A DNA stretch of 64,000 nucleotides. It comes from Pseudochryseolinea flava (GTDB lineage Bacteria > Bacteroidota > Bacteroidia > Cytophagales > Cyclobacteriaceae). Made by a program: the position numbers and the translations under genes. Below the pieces are notes generated by a model. It saw only the letters and a list, made by a program, of their open reading frames with translations, was not told the DNA's origin and did not search any database. The DNA lies in assembly GCF_003286915.1 (NCBI RefSeq), contig NZ_QMFY01000013.1, forward strand, positions 62,001 to 126,000, in the 5' to 3' direction. Each line of letters starts with the position of its first letter. Within the stretch, counting starts at the first letter, position 1. Positions 44,582 to 52,084 of the stretch are shown piece after piece.

Positions 44582-45400
44582 TTAGAACTTGCTTACTTTT
44601 CCACTACCTGTTGCGCTGCTATTCACTTTGCTCGGGTTGCCTTTATAAGTAACGGTACCACTACCTGTAATGTTTGCATCCAGCTCATTTGTAACGTTAA
44701 TCTCTACGTCGCCTGAACCAGAGATGCGCACATCGCAGCGATTTGTTACTAAATCGCGGCACAGAATTTTTCCTGAACCCGTCACGGATGTTTTTACATA
44801 CTTGGCTGAACCACTTCCTTCAATCTTACCCGACCCTGAAATGGCGAAGTCAGCGTTGTCCGTTATAGCAAGCGTGAAATCAATGCCACCGGATCCGCTT
44901 ACATCGCTTTCAAGACTTTTTGCGCTTCCTTTCAAATCCATATTACCTGAACCCGACACGTTAGCGTCCATGCTTCCAGAAGCGGCAACGTCAATTTTTA
45001 GAGATCCAGATCCACTTACTGATAATTCAACATTGTCGGTTGTGAATTTTGTTTCGCCGATGGCATCACCGGAACCTGCAACATTTAATCCTTCGAGTTT
45101 TGTTACTGTGATGTAAACTGTAATCTGGTCATCACTGCCCCAGCTCCAATCAGACCATTTTCCTTTTTTGCCAATCACAAGTTTGGAACCTTCTACTTCG
45201 GTTTCAATTTGACTCACGATATCTTTTTTACCTTCGATCTCTACCTTTTGCGAGCTGCCTTGGCGGATGTATAATTTGCCAGGCGTACGGAACGAGACTT
45301 TTGTGAACGATCCAACGGAGCGAGTCTCACGATTTTGGGCGAAAAGCGTAGTGACGCAAAGTATGAGCGCTAAGCTGAGGAGTGATAATTGTTTTTTCAT
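44582..45400 (-). CDS. GIN-domain protein (DUF2807, adhesin-head-like), exported
   Basis: 272 residues with a signal peptide ending TLFAQ. The rest is one GIN-domain beta-helix, with 'SGSG' recurring at a spacing of roughly 17-22 residues (for example 'NVAGSGDAIGE', 'SVSGSGSLKIDV', 'NVSGSGNMDLKG', 'SVTGSGKILC', 'RISGSGDVEI'). DUF2807 proteins are common surface or periplasmic proteins in Bacteroidota and have been called putative auto-transporter adhesin heads; the function is unproven. A single gene with its own terminator. Confidence 0.9.
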   Translation of the reverse strand: MKKQLSLLSLALILCVTTLFAQNRETRSVGSFTKVSFRTPGKLYIRQGSSQKVEIEGKKDIVSQIETEVEGSKLVIGKKGKWSDWSWGSDDQITVYITVTKLEGLNVAGSGDAIGETKFTTDNVELSVSGSGSLKIDVAASGSMDANVSGSGNMDLKGSAKSLESDVSGSGGIDFTLAITDNADFAISGSGKIEGSGSAKYVKTSVTGSGKILCRDLVTNRCDVRISGSGDVEINVTNELDANITGSGTVTYKGNPSKVNSSATGSGKVSKF

Positions 45401-45502
45401 AGTTAAATGGATTACGGACTAAGAGACAGGAACAGTTAAAGGAGGTTGCATACAAGATGCATTTATTTCCTTTCTTTGACGAAAAAAAATCAATCAGGTT
45501 AC

Positions 45503-46120
45503 ATGCCTGTTTTCAGTTATCAAACCATCGAGAAGCCGTGTGAAGGCACGTATAAGGAAAAGGGAAGCAAATTCCTTGCTTTTGCCTACCCTGTGCAATC
45601 CGAGGGCGAAATAAAAGAACGCTTAAATGACTTAAGAAAAATTTATTTCGACGCACGACATCACTGTTACGCTTGGATTCTCGGCCCTGAAAAAAAGATA
45701 TTTCGCGCTGCTGACGATGGTGAACCAAATCATTCTGCTGGCGATCCCATTATCGGACAGATTCGTTCGAAAAATCTCACCGATGTGCTTGTCGTGGTCG
45801 TGCGATATTTTGGTGGCGTGAAGCTTGGTGTTGGTGGGCTTGTGAGCGCATATAAAACTTCTGCAGAAGCGGCGTTGAATGATGCTGTGATTATTACCAA
45901 AGAAGTCTTCCATACCTTTCAAATTCAATACGATTACCCGGTTACGCCAGATGTGATGAAGTTGGTGAAGGAATTTGAATTGAAAATTTTGGAGCAAGAT
46001 TTTCAATCACGATGCTTTATGCGCGGTGAAGTTCCCCTTCGTGAGAAGGAAAAATTATCAGCGAAGGTTAAATTGATGAACGCATTGAGTATACCCGTGG
46101 TATTAACGTTTGATCAATGA
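45503..46120 (+). CDS. YigZ/IMPACT-family protein (UPF0029)
   Basis: 205 residues from MPVFSYQTIEKPCEG. The family signature is 'DARHHCYAWILGP', then 'DDGEPNHSAGDPIIGQI' and 'LVVVVRYFGGVKLGVGGLVS'. The C-terminal DUF1949 domain covers the last 60 residues. The eukaryotic relative IMPACT regulates Gcn2; the bacterial role is not established. It overlaps the convergent TetA-like gene by 7 bases. Confidence 0.92.
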   Translation: MPVFSYQTIEKPCEGTYKEKGSKFLAFAYPVQSEGEIKERLNDLRKIYFDARHHCYAWILGPEKKIFRAADDGEPNHSAGDPIIGQIRSKNLTDVLVVVVRYFGGVKLGVGGLVSAYKTSAEAALNDAVIITKEVFHTFQIQYDYPVTPDVMKLVKEFELKILEQDFQSRCFMRGEVPLREKEKLSAKVKLMNALSIPVVLTFDQ

Positions 46121-47367
46121 TGCGATGGTGGTACTTGATCAGGTGCTACTTCGGTTACCAATAAATTTTTCTTTAAACTCACGCGCGCCATCAGTGCGCT
46201 GATGATCATGAATACGGCACCGGTAATCATCGCTGCGCCTGGAAAATATCCAACCGGGTTGGGCTTAGAAAAATAATAGAATAATTCGCTCATCATGATT
46301 GGCCCAAAGATCGATGTAATGCTGATCAAACTTGTGAGTGACCCTTGTAATTCTCCTTGCTCATTTGGGGGTACCTGTTTAGACATGATGCCTTGCAACG
46401 CCGGCCCTGTAATACCGCCGAGGCAATACGGTACTAAAAAAGCGTACATCATCCAACCTTGTGTGGCAAGGCCGAGAAGGATCAAACCAATTGCGTTGAG
46501 GAAGACGCCAATGTATACGCTTCTTCTTTCACCGAGTTTGGGTATAACAAAACGAATGAGTCCTCCTTGCACACCGGCGATAAGTACACCGACAAATGCG
46601 AGTGACAGTCCAATGTCGAAGCCCGTCCATCCAAATTTGAATTCTGTATAAAACGACCATGTACTTTGAATAGCATGCGACGCCATGTAGAGTAGTACGA
46701 TGGAGGCAACGAGCCCGAGGATAACTTTGTAGCGCAGTAAAAATTTTAATGTACCAAGTGGATTAGCACGTCTCCAATCGAATGGTCTTCGATGAGCAGG
46801 GTCGAGTGATTCCGGCAGGATGAAAAATCCGTAAAGCCAATTTAGCAACGTGAGTACAGCGGCAGCAGCAAATGGTGCACGCGGTCCAAACTTCGAAAGA
46901 ACGCCACCTAGTGCCGGACCGAGTATGAATCCAAGTCCGAATGCAACGCCGATGATTCCATAACTTTGTGCGCGTTTTTCGGGCGGTGTTACGTCAGCGA
47001 TGTATGCTGACGCCGTGGTAAAGCTCGCGCCCATGATGCCGGCAATGATCCGACCGACGAAAAGCCATGCTATCGTCGGTGCAAAAAATAAGAGTAAATA
47101 GTCGAGTGCAAAACCGAAAAGCGAAGCAAGGAGTACCGGGCGCCGTCCAAAGCGATCACTCAAGTTTCCAACGAGCGGTGAGAAAAGAAATTGCATTGCA
47201 CCGAAAGCTGCCAACATCCATCCATTGATTTCGGATGCTTCATTCGCCTCCACGTGCATCAAGTCGCCAATCAATTCCGGCATTACGGGGATGATGATCC
47301 CGAATCCCATGACGTCAATAAGCAACGTAACAAAAATAAATCCTAATGCGGCTTTTCTTTTTTCCAT
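46114..47367 (-). CDS. TetA-like MFS exporter
   Basis: 417 residues, 12 membrane segments. The A-motif is 'GNLSDRFGRRPVLLASLFG', and antiporter motif C is 'GVAFGLGFILGPALGGVLS'. 'IAGIMGASFTTASAYIADVT' is characteristic of the TCR/Tet subgroup (DHA1). Such proteins are annotated as tetracycline exporters, but in Bacteroidota many are uncharacterised and substrate specificity cannot be read here. It follows the LytTR regulator by 17 bases, so it may belong to the same operon. Confidence 0.9.
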   Translation of the reverse strand: MEKRKAALGFIFVTLLIDVMGFGIIIPVMPELIGDLMHVEANEASEINGWMLAAFGAMQFLFSPLVGNLSDRFGRRPVLLASLFGFALDYLLLFFAPTIAWLFVGRIIAGIMGASFTTASAYIADVTPPEKRAQSYGIIGVAFGLGFILGPALGGVLSKFGPRAPFAAAAVLTLLNWLYGFFILPESLDPAHRRPFDWRRANPLGTLKFLLRYKVILGLVASIVLLYMASHAIQSTWSFYTEFKFGWTGFDIGLSLAFVGVLIAGVQGGLIRFVIPKLGERRSVYIGVFLNAIGLILLGLATQGWMMYAFLVPYCLGGITGPALQGIMSKQVPPNEQGELQGSLTSLISITSIFGPIMMSELFYYFSKPNPVGYFPGAAMITGAVFMIISALMARVSLKKNLLVTEVAPDQVPPSHH

Positions 47368-47384
47368 CCTTTAATACGCTTCTG

Positions 47385-48128
47385 TTAGAGTCCTAATACA
47401 CTCTTCAACTTTGTGTAACCGCTTTTGCTGAGTGGAATGCGTATGCCACTTTTAAGTAGCGCAACGTGACTGTCCTTCTCCAGCGGCTCAATGCGTGTAA
47501 GTTGATTGAGTTGAATCATGTAGGAACGATGAACACGTACGAAGGTTGCAGCGTCGAGCGATTGTTCATAAAATCCCATCGTTTTCTTTTTCAGAAACAT
47601 CTCCTTGGCTGTATAGATCTTCACGTAGTCGTCGTATGCTTCGAGATAGTGGACTTCATGTACGGGGATGATTCGGATATTCCCACCTTCCTTCACGACA
47701 ATGCGTGTTCGTTCTTCAGGCTGACGAATTTCTTCATTGACAACTACTTGTTGCGCCGTTTTTACTTCCGTGAGTTGATTTTGTTGCTGCCATTTTTGAA
47801 GGGCTTTGTCGAACCGATCTTTGCTGAAGGGTTTGAGGAGGTAATCAATGGCGTGTGCTTCAAAAGCTTTCATGGCATACTCGTCGAAAGCTGTTGTAAA
47901 AATCACAGCTGGTGGTTGTTCAATAAGCTCCAGCATTTCAAAACCATTGATCTTCGGCATCTGAATATCAAGGAAAATCAAATCAGGTTTGTGCTGTGCA
48001 ATTGCTTTGACGCCTTCAAAACCATCATTACATTCTTGAAGAATTTCAATGCCCGCATGCTGCTGAAGATATTCGCGAACGATGCTTCTCGCAAGCGGTT
48101 CGTCATCGATGATGATGGCTTTAATCAT
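47385..48128 (-). CDS. LytTR-family response regulator
   Basis: 247 residues. Receiver domain (1-120): 'IIIDDEPLARSIVREYLQQ' supplies the acidic pair, Asp54 in 'LIFLDIQMPKINGFEM' is the phosphoacceptor, and Lys is in 'LLKPFSKDRF'. The LytTR DNA-binding domain (about 140-247) has 'IRIIPVHEVHYLEAYDDYVK' and 'FVRVHRSYMIQLNQL'. It starts 2 bases after its kinase gene. By family it binds pairs of short direct repeats; no such site was identified here. Confidence 0.94.
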   Translation of the reverse strand: MIKAIIIDDEPLARSIVREYLQQHAGIEILQECNDGFEGVKAIAQHKPDLIFLDIQMPKINGFEMLELIEQPPAVIFTTAFDEYAMKAFEAHAIDYLLKPFSKDRFDKALQKWQQQNQLTEVKTAQQVVVNEEIRQPEERTRIVVKEGGNIRIIPVHEVHYLEAYDDYVKIYTAKEMFLKKKTMGFYEQSLDAATFVRVHRSYMIQLNQLTRIEPLEKDSHVALLKSGIRIPLSKSGYTKLKSVLGL

Positions 48129-48130
48129 GG

Positions 48131-49177
48131 TTATTGTGGTTGAGGAATTTTAACGGTAGTTGTAAAAATGTTTCCAGCCTTGCTCGTTTGAAGTAGATCT
48201 TGACGAGCAAAAAGCAAGTATAGCCTACGTTGTATGGACTGCAATCCAAAGCCAGTACCTTGTCGCGGCGAGGCCGTATCGGGATCAAAAGGATTGTGGA
48301 CGCTAATGGATAAGGCATCTGCTTCTTTTGATGCGTTGATGCTGATCGTGATTTCGCCAACCGTATCATATAAACCAAACTTGATTGCATTCTCTACGAT
48401 GGGTTGTAAGAGCAGGGGCGGAAGTAGCAGGGCGGATAAGGATTCATCGGCGATGATTTCTGTTCGTAGTCGATGTCCAAACCGAACTTTTTCAATTTCG
48501 AGATAAAGGTTGAGATGGTGTATCTCTTCCGATAGCGGCACCATCTGACTATTGTCGCGACGAATCGTGCCACGAAGAAAGTCAGAAAGCTGTTGTACCA
48601 TTTTTCGTGCTTCTTCAGGGCGCGATCCTGCCAGCGCACTGATTGAATTTAAGCTATTGAACAAAAAGTGAGGTTGTAGTTGTTGACGCAGATTTGTGAG
48701 CTCCGCTTCACGTGCAAGTTTCAAGGCATCGTTTTGTCGTTGCTCTGCATCTTGCTGGTCGCGCATATAGTACCAGATATAGCTCATGATCACGATGAGC
48801 ATGATCATCAACCAACAGAACAATCCACGCATAATCGTAGATGCTTGTAAAAAATGTTGGTATGCTTCGTTGTGTTGGAACCAATAATGTGATAGCAGGT
48901 AATTATGAAGGAGTACGCACGCACCCGACATGATCACACTCCACACGAGCAAGTACATCGCATTTTTCGGACTTGGTCTGTAGTAATTAAGCGCACTAAA
49001 CATGAAGTAGCCCGCCGTAGCAATCAACAAGTTTGTGTTCAATGCATCGGTGAGGGCTACATGCCAGTCTAAGTTGAAGGTCTTGATGAGCGCATAAGTT
49101 TCTAATACTTCCAATAGAAGCCACCATCCTGCATAGAACAGTGCGATCTTGGTTTTTGAAACTCCGTTTTGGCTCAA
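48131..49177 (-). CDS. LytS-type sensor histidine kinase
   Basis: 348 residues. Four membrane helices (about 9-30, 48-62, 74-92, 115-138) form a small sensor without a large extracellular domain. The His_kinase domain has His170 in 'LRQQLQPHFLFNSLNSISAL', and the ATPase has 'PPLLLQPIVENAIKFGL' (N box) and 'GTGFGLQSIQRRL' (G box). The partner LytTR regulator follows 2 bases later. The small DUF4288 and LiaF-like genes upstream suggest a cell-envelope stress module. Confidence 0.93.
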   Translation of the reverse strand: MSQNGVSKTKIALFYAGWWLLLEVLETYALIKTFNLDWHVALTDALNTNLLIATAGYFMFSALNYYRPSPKNAMYLLVWSVIMSGACVLLHNYLLSHYWFQHNEAYQHFLQASTIMRGLFCWLMIMLIVIMSYIWYYMRDQQDAEQRQNDALKLAREAELTNLRQQLQPHFLFNSLNSISALAGSRPEEARKMVQQLSDFLRGTIRRDNSQMVPLSEEIHHLNLYLEIEKVRFGHRLRTEIIADESLSALLLPPLLLQPIVENAIKFGLYDTVGEITISINASKEADALSISVHNPFDPDTASPRQGTGFGLQSIQRRLYLLFARQDLLQTSKAGNIFTTTVKIPQPQ

Positions 49178-49196
49178 GGTCAGGTATCGTTACGGC

Positions 49197-49574
49197 TTAA
49201 AAAAGGGGACGAGCGTTGAGACGAATCGCAATCGCTTTTTGATGTACTACATGAATATAGTTCGCGGGTTCCTCGATCTCATGAATTTTTGAATATACTT
49301 CAACGCCGTCTTCCATATTTTTCATTGGAATGAGTTCTGAAACGTTGATGAACTCCCATTTCACGGCGGTGTTCTTATCATTGAAAAACAGATCTTCTTC
49401 GTTTAATCCGATGGTACGAGCTTTCAAGAAAGCTTCTTCTTGATTGTCGGCGCTAATGAGTCGAAGTTGCTCATCGAATTGTTGTTTCTGTGCTGCTTCT
49501 GTTTTGATGCCGAACACGATTTTTGCGATATACCAGTTCATAAGAAATACGAGGATTATGAGGATTATATGCAT
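49197..49574 (-). CDS. DUF4288-type small protein
   Basis: 125 residues in the frame from ATG 49574. The segment 'NWYIAKIVFGI' followed by 'QQFDEQLRLISADNQEEAFL' and 'KARTIGLNEEDLFF' matches DUF4288 proteins. An internal start at MNWYIAKIV (49541) would give the usual family N-terminus. The longer version adds a hydrophobic 11-residue lead. The function is unknown. It lies 19 bases after the LiaF-like gene and 19 bases before the kinase. Confidence 0.8.
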   Translation of the reverse strand: MHIILIILVFLMNWYIAKIVFGIKTEAAQKQQFDEQLRLISADNQEEAFLKARTIGLNEEDLFFNDKNTAVKWEFINVSELIPMKNMEDGVEVYSKIHEIEEPANYIHVVHQKAIAIRLNARPLF

Positions 49575-49592
49575 GGCCTTTTTTAATAATCA

Positions 49593-50402
49593 TCAGTAGG
49601 TTCTGATGTCGATACCTGCAAAGATGCAAGTGCCTTTTAAGATGAGCACTTTATCACTTTCAGTATTAAGCGAGCTTGGACTACGTTTGTCGTCTAAGCC
49701 GCCAAAGATGCACACGAGTTCTTCTGTTTGAATTTTCCAGTTTGCAGGCACGATCAATTTTGCGCCGCCAAAAATTTGCACGAGTTCTAATGTCGCAGGA
49801 CCATTCATGTCTGCTTGTCCAAAGTTAATGTCGCTGCCACCAAAGATGGTTACGACTTCTCCGCTGCGGAAATCTTTTGAGATAACTACTTTTTTTGAAC
49901 CACCAAATACGTTTACCAGTTCGAAATATTCTTCACCATTACGTCTCGGTGCTTGTTGTGCAGCGGTTGCATAGGGTTCAGGCGTGATCGGCCTTCTCTC
50001 ATCTAGTCTTCCTCTCCAATGTTCCCATTCTTTTTTTTTAGGTCTGATGATCATGATTAAGCCAACCGCGATGATAATCACAGGCCACATGTAGTGACCA
50101 ATGTTAAAACCTTCGATAAGGCGTCCGGCGAGGAATGCACCGCCGATCAAGATCAAAATTAACCAAGCCCAATCTTTGAAGCGCTGCTTTACGCCAACAA
50201 ATATTCCGACTACGATCAATATCATCGGCCAGCTTAACAACCATCCTGGAACTTCAACACCGCTTTGCTTTGCTAAGAAGATTGAGCCGATCGTCATGAT
50301 GATCAATCCTAAGAAGATTCTACCAGTACGTTCCCCTCTGCCAAATTCCGGATTGCGATCTTGTCCGATGGGTGAAGGGTTGTTGTTGGTTTGCGTTTCC
50401 AT
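49593..50402 (-). CDS. LiaF-like membrane protein (DUF5668 + cell-wall-stress domain)
   Basis: 269 residues from METQTNNNPSPIG. About four membrane helices lie between 27 and 122 ('IFLGLIIMTIGSIFLAKQSG', 'WLLSWPMILIVVGIFVG', 'WAWLILILIGGAFLAG', 'MWPVIIIAVGLIMIIRP'). A C-terminal beta-helix with 'FGGSKKVVISKDF', 'IFGGSDINFGQ' and 'IFGGAKLIVP' resembles the LiaF C-terminal domain. An upstream ATG at 50426 overlaps a TATATTTG promoter box and is less likely. In Firmicutes LiaF inhibits the LiaS kinase. Here it heads an operon with a LytS/LytTR pair. Confidence 0.85.
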   Translation of the reverse strand: METQTNNNPSPIGQDRNPEFGRGERTGRIFLGLIIMTIGSIFLAKQSGVEVPGWLLSWPMILIVVGIFVGVKQRFKDWAWLILILIGGAFLAGRLIEGFNIGHYMWPVIIIAVGLIMIIRPKKKEWEHWRGRLDERRPITPEPYATAAQQAPRRNGEEYFELVNVFGGSKKVVISKDFRSGEVVTIFGGSDINFGQADMNGPATLELVQIFGGAKLIVPANWKIQTEELVCIFGGLDDKRSPSSLNTESDKVLILKGTCIFAGIDIRTY

Positions 50403-50423
50403 TTTGTTGTTTGATTTATGATT

Positions 50424-50431
50424 CAAATATA
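50424..50431 (-). promoter_or_regulatory. Bacteroidota -7 box (TATATTTG) for the LiaF-kinase operon
   Basis: An exact TAnnTTTG match on the minus strand, 21 bases before the METQTNNN start. No good -33 TTTG is visible because a GC-rich heptamer array occupies that area. It supports starting translation at 50402 rather than at 50426, which would lie inside the promoter. Confidence 0.4.
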
Positions 50432-50443
50432 CGGGGAGATTTT

Positions 50444-50516
50444 AGGGTGGGATATGGGAGATAGGCCACCGCCAGTGGGAAGTAGGTGAATGGCGGATGG
50501 TGGGCGGTGAATGCCG
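50444..50516. repeat. Degenerate GC-richer heptamer array upstream of LiaF-like gene
   Basis: Units with period 7 include GGGTGGG, ATATGGG, AGATAGG (50445-50465), and after a break GTAGGTG, AATGGCG, GATGGTG, GGCGGTG, AATGCCG (50482-50516). The sequence differs from the nuo-associated arrays but keeps the seven-base period. It adjoins the palindromic element at 50517. Confidence 0.6.
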
Positions 50517-50648
50517 ACACACCCCCTAGCCCCCTCTCGAGAGGGGGGAGTTTTGCCTGCGGCAAAACGTGGCTACCTTCGGCGAAGCAGCTGATGTGAT
50601 CACGCTAACCTTGCAATTCCCCCTATCGAGGGAGGGCAGGGGGAGTGT
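50517..50648. repeat. REPIN-like palindromic element at the 3' end of the DUF559 gene
   Basis: The two ends, ACACCCCCTAGCCCCCTCTC and (minus strand) ACACTCCCCCTGCCCTCCCT, are similar and inverted. Between them are a perfect hairpin TTTTGCC-TGC-GGCAAAA (50551-50567) and CTTCG-G-CGAAG (50577-50587). The right end contributes the last codons and the stop of the DUF559 gene. It is much richer in G/C than the surroundings. Confidence 0.7.
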
Positions 50649-51030
50649 CGCTCTGCGCTCTTGCCCGCACCCACGCGCGAATTGCATTCAGCACAAAGTC
50701 GGTTTTGTTTAGCACCTCCTCATCCGTGAATCGAAGTAATGTGATGCCGAGTTCATTCATCCGTGATTCTTTGATCGCATCCTTGATTTTTACAGCAGGA
50801 TCATCATGGCTACTACCGTCGACTTCGATGCCGAGGAATAGTTCACAGCAATAAAAATCCAGGATAAACCTGTCGATTGGTTTTTGGCGGTGGAAATCGT
50901 GCTCCTCCATTTGTCGACCTTTGAGAAATTGCCAGAGCCAAGCCTCGGAGGCAGTGCAATTGTTCCTCAGTTTTCTCGCATACTTCTTGAGGTGTTTGTC
51001 ATAAGGGATAATGACACGTCTTTGTTTCAT
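50623..51030 (-). CDS. DUF559 (Vsr-like PD-(D/E)XK) endonuclease-domain protein
   Basis: 135 residues from MKQRRVIIPYDK; the longer frame runs into a GC-rich repeat and is not used. The family core is 'LRNNCTASEAWLWQFLKGRQ', 'FHRQKPIDRFILDFYC' and 'FLGIEVDGSSHDD', with the nuclease-fold acids in LDF and EVDG. The C-terminal residues 'SDTPPALPR' are encoded inside the palindromic repeat. DUF559 genes are often solitary and repeat-associated in Bacteroidota (my recollection, not tested here). The biological role is unknown. Confidence 0.88.
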   Translation of the reverse strand: MKQRRVIIPYDKHLKKYARKLRNNCTASEAWLWQFLKGRQMEEHDFHRQKPIDRFILDFYCCELFLGIEVDGSSHDDPAVKIKDAIKESRMNELGITLLRFTDEEVLNKTDFVLNAIRAWVRARAQSDTPPALPR

Positions 51031-51119
51031 GCAACGGGTGATTAAATGACAGCTAACGGTTTTGAAAGATAGGCAAATATGGGTAGGTATGAGGATCGTA
51101 AGGATGGTTATTGCGTTAG

Positions 51120-51215
51120 CGATAGCAGCGGAAACCCCGAAGCGTGGTGGCATGTGGGATGCCGGAGTTGCAGCGGATAGCGCGGCCCGCCGCGGCGGGA
51201 AACGCCCCAATATTC
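51120..51215. repeat. GC-rich hairpin-dense element upstream of DUF559 gene
   Basis: Contains GGCAT-n5-ATGCC (51149-51163) and a perfect 14-base palindrome CCCGCCG/CGGCGGG (51186-51199) within about 95 bases of GC-rich DNA. No coding sequence is supported. It lies on the far side of the DUF559 gene from the REPIN-like element, so the gene is enclosed by palindromic repeats. Confidence 0.6.
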
Positions 51216-51235
51216 TACTTCTTACTACTTACTGC

Positions 51236-51904
51236 TTAATTCTCTTCTGTCTCCTGACTCCAACCTCCAGGCTTCTTCTTTCCCATCGCCAACAATTTCT
51301 TATACACCTCCAGACATACCCAGGCATCGGTGGCGGCGTACTCGATTTGTTTCTCTGTGAGTGTGGGCGCTTCCCAATTGGAGGTCTGCGCGTTTTTTGA
51401 AATGCGAAAACCGAGTAGTAGGCCAGTGAGTTTTTTTACGCTTTCGACTTGGAGGCCCGCTTCTTTCGACATGGTGGCGAGTTCGACGAAAGAGGTAGGG
51501 TGGAAGCGTTTTATTTTTTGTAGGGCCTTGATGTCGTCACGGATAGCAACGCCAGCTTTGATGATGCCGGGGTTTTCGAAAATATTAACGATGTGCTCAT
51601 CGATGCCGGTGTGATGAAGACGGATCAAAAAAACTTTATGAGGCACGGCCAATTGTAGCAATGCTACTTTATAGGATTGACCTTTTGTAAAGCTCGGACG
51701 CGTTTCGGTGTCGAAACCAATGACGGTGTGTTTGGAGAGTTCTTGTGCGACTTTCGCGAAATTGGTGGGATCAGTAACTACCTGCACCTTTCCGGAAAAT
51801 GCTTTAAGGGGCAGCGCTGTTAATTCTTCTGCCGTAATATTCGTTTTGAGCCCTGCGCGGTCATGCTGGTCTACACTATCGTGATGATCCTTGGTCGAAG
51901 TCAT
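51236..51904 (-). CDS. DEDDy 3'-5' exonuclease domain protein
   Basis: 222 residues from MTSTKDHHDS; an ATG four codons upstream is an alternative. Exonuclease motifs: ExoI 'VIGFDTETRPSF' (Asp, Glu), ExoII 'IKAGVAIRDDIKAL' (Asp), ExoIII 'IEYAATDAWVCLEVY' (Tyr and Asp, hence DEDDy). 'LLQLAVPHKVFLIRL' and 'SNWEAPTLTEKQ' are as in RNase D/WRN-type single-domain exonucleases. No HRDC or helicase domain is attached. It probably trims RNA or DNA 3' ends; the substrate is unknown. Confidence 0.9.
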   Translation of the reverse strand: MTSTKDHHDSVDQHDRAGLKTNITAEELTALPLKAFSGKVQVVTDPTNFAKVAQELSKHTVIGFDTETRPSFTKGQSYKVALLQLAVPHKVFLIRLHHTGIDEHIVNIFENPGIIKAGVAIRDDIKALQKIKRFHPTSFVELATMSKEAGLQVESVKKLTGLLLGFRISKNAQTSNWEAPTLTEKQIEYAATDAWVCLEVYKKLLAMGKKKPGGWSQETEEN

Positions 51905-52084
51905 TAAAAAATCCAATTACCAGATGAAAAAATCAAATTGCCATCGATGCATGAAGTTAAGGAAAAAATCATGGCGTGAACTCGTTGGGATAACATTAAA
52001 ACTTTTTAAGTAAGCGAGAGGAGGGCGGAGGAGTTTAAATCCTGTGGTTTTTTACTATTTTGAGGCCCTCTTAAACCTAAGCTG

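Noticed and set aside
51031-51210. N-terminal extension of the DUF559 protein (60 residues)
   Set aside because: The extension is read through the GC-rich repeat block and lacks family similarity. The domain starts naturally at MKQRRVIIP.
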